Origin: Daphnia pulex
Taxonomy: Eukaryota; Arthropoda; Branchiopoda; Diplostraca; Daphniidae
Direction of reading: 5' to 3'
DNA: 64,000 nt
Assembly (NCBI RefSeq): GCF_021134715.1
Contig: NC_060026.1
Coordinates: forward strand, 2,914,001-2,978,000
A program made the translations under genes and the position numbers. Shown piece by piece: positions 59,577-64,000 of this stretch. Positions within the stretch are counted from its first letter, which is position 1; each line of letters opens with the position of its first letter. The notes beneath the pieces are model-generated. The model had not been told where the DNA came from, did no database searches, and worked only from the letters and a program-made list of their open reading frames with translations.

Positions 59577-60749
59577 ATGACAAGCTTAACTGAATTGTGT
59601 GATAAACATTTTAACTGCTCTTCTCTTTATGAAGTGTTGGGAGTAGAAAAAGATGTGGATGAAGCAGCAGGTAGGCATTGGCAAAGATAGAAATATACAA
59701 CTTGAAATGGTATTGCTAATGTAAATACCTTTTCCACTTCTTATGATTAAAAAAATGTAGTGAAAAGGGCTTACTACAAGAAGTCCCTAAAGGTTCATCC
59801 TGACAGAGTCGGCGAAGAAGACAAAGAAAATGCAACAGAAAAGTTTCAAACTCTTGGTAAAGTCTACTCAATCTTGAGTGACAAAGAAAAAAGGAAGATA
59901 TACGATGAAACAGGCAAGTAGAAATTATTACACTAATAGCTCTTGTAACTAATAAAAGTTTTATTTAAAGGCTGTGTTGATGACGATGATTTTTCAAAGG
60001 GTGACCAGAATTGGGAAGACTATTGGAGGTTTCTTTTCAAAAAAGTAACAGAGCAAGATATTACAGAATTTGAAAATAAATACAAAGGCTCAGAAGAAGA
60101 AACTACAGATGTTAAACAGCTTTATGAGCGTTACGAGGTAATTGCAGGCTTACATTTTGAATGACTAATGCTTTGACCATAACAATAACAAAATTAATCA
60201 TAAACTAATTTGTAGGGAGATATGGACATGATCATGAGTTCAGTTATGTGTGCTACTGCCGATGATGAACCTAGAATACGAGAAATTATCCAGAAGATGG
60301 TTGACAACGATGAGGTTACTGGCTATAAAGCCTTTACTTCAGAATCCAAGAAAAAGCAAGTCGCCAGGAAGAAGAAGGCTGATCGCGAAGCTAAAATGGC
60401 AGAAAAAATGGCTGAAGAATTGGGACTGAAGAATGATGGGTAACAAATTTTTATTCTTTTTAAGTTTCTGTATAAGTTTCACTTTATTAACATATTTTAT
60501 AATTGATAACTAAATCTTCTTAGAAGCGAAGACAGTCTTCGAGCTTTAATTCAGAAAAGGAACACGGACAGAGCCGCATCAGCTGACAATTTCTTCAGTG
60601 CTCTCGAGGCCAAGTACGGGGGTAAAGCGTCTAAAGAACGTACCACTAAAACGAGAAAGCAAAAGAAAGAAAGCAACGATGAAGACGATTCGGATAGTGA
60701 GGAAGTCATGCCTAAACGTGGGAAGAAAGGAATGGTTGGAAAGAAATAA
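59577..60749 (+). CDS. Dnajc9: DNAJC9, J-domain histone H3-H4 co-chaperone
   Basis: Exons 59577-59670, 59761-59913, 59971-60137, 60216-60439 and 60524-60749; 287 residues (human 260). J domain (about residues 15-82) with intact HPD in [18 protein letters not shown]. The central helical domain ([49 protein letters not shown]) and the long basic C-terminal coil ([27 protein letters not shown]) match human DNAJC9, which binds H3-H4 and recruits Hsp70. The second intron uses a GC donor (ACAG|GCAAGT). AATAAA (60745-60750) overlaps the stop codon. Convergent with POP1, 150 bp between stops. Confidence 0.97.
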
Positions 60750-60899
60750 AATAATTTGATGTTCTGCTTTCACTTTCATCCATTATACCATTACCAATAC
60801 AATCTCGCTATGGGTAATGTACTATTGTAACCAAGAATTGATGTTCTACATTACACATAAAATAACTTGTGATAACTTCAATTAGTTTGTCAATGTATT

Positions 60900-63326
60900 T
60901 TACTCCATTGTAATTTCAGCCCACATGTACAAATTAGTTCCAGGATTTCGAACCAACACAAGAGACAAAGGTATTTGTGAAATGGCACGAATGACTATAT
61001 ATCCACGACCAATTCCTTTTCCTTCGCTAAGACCGAAATCTCCTTGAGTGACAAATCCAATGATCGGCCTGGCGAATGAAGTTTTTAAATTGCAGGAAGA
61101 AGGCAGCCATAACGAGCGAGTCTTTTCTTTGTGAACAGCAATTGCAGTGGCGCTGGAGAAGTCCCCAATGGTTCCATCTTTATCCCGGAATTCTTTCCTC
61201 TTTTTCGCAAGACTCTTCAGAAGGGAACTGTGCTGTTGGCGTAACATTTTCCGTTCTTTGGCGCAGGGATCTTGGTGAATAGGCTCGTTAATTACTGAAT
61301 TAACTTTATCATCGGCTCCCGGTAAACAGATCATTGAAAATTCCTGAGGTGACCCGTGTTTAACTCGAACTGTCACGGGCACTAAATAAGGTTGAGATAA
61401 TAAGATTTCGGGTAGCACAATCCTATTCTTTTGACACAATCCACTTAGGAGCTTCTTGTCACGTAATACAGTGAAACCTGACTCAGACTGACCGATCCAG
61501 TCGATTGTAAGGCGATCCCAATCGACGCAGAACGGAAAAGGTGTGGCTAATTTGATGAAGTTGGTTCTTGTTTTAGGTGGTCTACGAAAGTATTCTTCCA
61601 TCAAATTCATTTTTCTGTCAACGGCAGTGGCTTTTCCTGCTTCACTGTCGATTTCTAAGCAGAGATCCCGACAAATTCCGTATTCAAAATTCATGCTTCC
61701 CGCATCTTTCAAACCTCCAGCGTGCCCTCCACTATAGATCAGTGCAAGCCAGAAAGCTGTAGCCCATCCAGCCGGCAAAATGACGTCACAGCCAGGAACA
61801 AAATCTTGAAAGGAAAAAAAAAGGTAAAAAAAAATTACATAATAAAAGAAATGTATTTACTTACCGCTGCTCTCGTGAGATGCATTCACAATGAGGATTG
61901 GAATGGGGATTTCTTCTGGCTGGACGGGTAACTCGGTGCCAGGAACAAGTAATTCACTACGACGGTTATTGATGACGTGATCGGGTAAACTTGTTCGCAT
62001 ATTGGTAATTTGATCTCGAACGCTGGCATCCCACAATTTACTTTGGCTCAATCCTACAAGTTCACAGTTACCTACCGTGGAACTGGACGCTTTGATTCGG
62101 GTTTGTGCGAGTATCATTCGAGGATCTCTGACTTCAACACTGGTGACAAACCCAGGTGATTGTGATAAACTTGACGCGCTCCTAGTTTCTTTGTCGAATA
62201 ACGACGATACAACTGAATGTGCAAAGGGCCCTCTTAATCTGAACCGATTTAGCTTTCCTTTGTTTAAGGTAATCTTGACTCCAGGAGGCTTGCATAATAA
62301 GTCGGAATCGGATTCGAAAATAGAATTCAGCTCACACAGAAACTGTTGGTAGAAAGCTGGATGGCTCCATATCCACAAGGTTCGCATATCCGGATTCCCT
62401 GTATTGCACCACAAAAACGTAACCAAGCCGATGGGGCCGCTCGAAAACTGATTTCGCTTGAAAATGATCACTCTTCCTTCACGAGTGCCATTAAGGAAAG
62501 TAGACGCACCAAACGTTGGGCCAGTTTTAGGATCACAGAGAGAGATAAGGCCTCGAACGATCTCATCCTGTGGACCTTGAATTTCAACGCAACACAAGTA
62601 CGATATGTCCTTTGAACAAAAAGAGGCAATTAATAATTACGTAAATCATTAATATTTTGAATTGATACCATTAGCAGGCAATGTTGAGCTACTGAACGGT
62701 AGCAGAATCTGTGACTGCGAGCGCAAGATCTTTCAGGAAGACGATGTCCCCACTTGATTACCATGTGAAACCTAAATGGTAAAAAGTAGTAACATGTCCT
62801 TAACATAACCTACAAATGGAAACAAACCTTTTGGCATGCCACAGGTGTGTTTCTAGCCAAGAGACTTTACTAGATCGCTTTTTATACTCTTCCAGCAATC
62901 TGCTTGGTCTGCGTCTATATTTCCTTCTAGGCCTCTTAGGCTGGGTTGCTGGACCACTCTTTGCCATCTAAATCCACATAAATATAGAGTTTATTCAGTG
63001 TGGAGCTATACTTTTATAAGCAGACTTACTTGGGCCTTGTGGGCTTCCCTTAAGGTTCTTGGCATTCTGTTTGGGTTATGGCTCATTGCTCTTCTTCGCA
63101 TATGACATGGCAGTTTTTGAAAAAGTAATTTGGTGCATTGTGGATTTTCTTAAGGCAAACAACATGTTAGCAAATGTTGATAGGACAACTCTTTTTTTGG
63201 GGAGGGGGGAAACTCACCTATCATTTTTGTGAGAGCAACAATTTCCTGGGCTCTAACAGAAGAAAATCGAACGACTGATAAATCAGAAGGAACATTTTGC
63301 GTCATTTTGTTTCTTTCGTCAGTCAT
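60900..63326 (-). CDS. Pop1: POP1, RNase P/MRP protein subunit, reading frame broken by one base
   Basis: Exons (minus order): 63326-63218, 63148-63030, 62967-62829, 62771-62669, 62609-61865, 61804-60900; about 706 residues if the frame were continuous. The N-terminal POP1 domain is clear (HMRRRAMSHNPNRMPRTLRE, WLETHLWHAKRFHM, SYLCCVEIQG, TFGASTFLNG), and the C-terminal POPLD region follows (NRRSELLVPGTELP, ILPAGWATAFWLALIYSGGH, GFVTQGDFGLSEG). POP1 is the large scaffold subunit shared by RNase P and RNase MRP. In exon 3 the frame of RRPSRLLEEYK meets the conserved KVSWLETHLWHAK one base out of phase, at the AAAA run near 62880-62884, so the literal sequence stops at a TAG about 25 nt later. 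All other junctions are in phase. An assembly or sequencing slip in the homopolymer is the simplest reading, since the gene is essential. Confidence 0.9.
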
Positions 63327-64000
63327 CTTACAAAAGGTGATTTTTACTTTTCTAGTAAGCAACGGTGATTAATTCAAATAAAGTTTGAAATTTTGAACAT
63401 CAACATCACATGCTCTAACTCACGTGTCAACTAACTTGTTGTCGTTTTCGTCTGCTGTGGTAATCGGTCAATCTCGTAATCTCGTTGCCAAACTTTCCAT
63501 TACAATTCTACGCAGATTCAATCTTCAATTTTTTTCTATTTTTCAAATGCTATTATTACCAATTTACCAGAACCACAGAACTACTGACTTACTCTGTTGT
63601 TTTATTTGAAGTGATCACGATATGGGTTAGAGCGGCGTTTTCATTTTCATATTCACTTTTTTAGTAGTTATCACATTCACATCACACATAACACAGTAAA
63701 TCACCTTCCGGGGCTTCAATAAAGAGTAATGGAAATTTTTGAATCAATAAATGTGCCGTCCGAAGACGGGAGTTCGGAATCCATTGAGAAGTAGAGTCTT
63801 TTCAGACCGCTGACCTCAGAGAAATCAGAACTGAATCATTTACTCTCAGATCAAGTACTAAATGAAACAATTTGTTGTAAAGGTTAAATCTCTCTTACAT
63901 AATTTGTTTTCCATTTGTGTTAAAGCGGGAAGAGAATTCCGTTCCGCTTCTACATATTAAGTTTTGGGAGGTCGCTGGTCGCACCGTCTAGAAAGAAGAT
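63327..64000. other. 5' flank of POP1, no gene seen
   Basis: AT-rich with no convincing ORF or splice pair to the right edge of the window. It presumably contains the POP1 promoter. Confidence 0.5.

Overview
The window looks like nuclear DNA of an arthropod, most probably a cladoceran crustacean of the Daphnia type. This is inferred from four things: many 60-100 bp GT-AG introns, dense gene packing with divergent and convergent pairs, an FGLamide allatostatin-A precursor, and conserved animal housekeeping genes at arthropod-like divergence. All exon models were built by hand from splice sites and reading phase. For every multi-exon gene except POP1 the exon lengths sum to a multiple of three. 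No database search was possible.

Layout: (1) 0.9-17.8 kb, plus strand: the 3' part of a multi-PDZ scaffold of the PATJ/MPDZ family, with seven PDZ domains in 18 exons, long low-complexity introns and a possible internal alternative first exon. (2) 17.8-22.5 kb: gene-free, microsatellite-rich DNA. (3) 22.48-24.43 kb: a 1.95-kb DNA transposon with perfect 78-bp terminal inverted repeats and an intact THAP-domain ORF that stops before any catalytic domain, like a P-element repressor derivative. It sits just upstream of NME7. (4) 24.8-34.2 kb: NME7 (+); a 5'-nucleotidase-family membrane protein that has lost nearly all metal and catalytic residues (-); cathepsin C (-); and TXNDC15 (+), divergent from cathepsin C. 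(5) 35.27-42.71 kb: an uninterrupted 2,480-codon ORF encoding a NACHT (STAND) NTPase with an N-terminal restriction-endonuclease-like (Cap4/DUF4297-like) region and a long repeat-bearing C-terminus. This is the most striking object in the window. An intronless Cys-rich ORF of unknown function follows it. (6) 45.5-50.3 kb: ZCCHC4 (-) and PTCD3 (+) share a 158-bp divergent promoter carrying an inverted repeat around an E-box. (7) 51.5-53.8 kb: allatostatin A (-) and two small hypothetical ORFs. (8) 53.8-58.1 kb: gene-poor. (9) 58.1-63.3 kb: two tandem DNAJC9 paralogues (the first has lost the HPD motif), convergent with POP1 (-), whose reading frame is broken by one missing base in a short A run.

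Functional themes: NME7 and TXNDC15 are linked to cilia. ZCCHC4, PTCD3 and POP1 serve rRNA, mitoribosome and RNase P/MRP biology. DNAJC9 is a histone chaperone with E2F-like promoter sites. The NACHT protein resembles in architecture the bacterial antiviral STAND (Avs) and NLR proteins, so an innate-immune sensor-effector role is a reasonable but untested inference.
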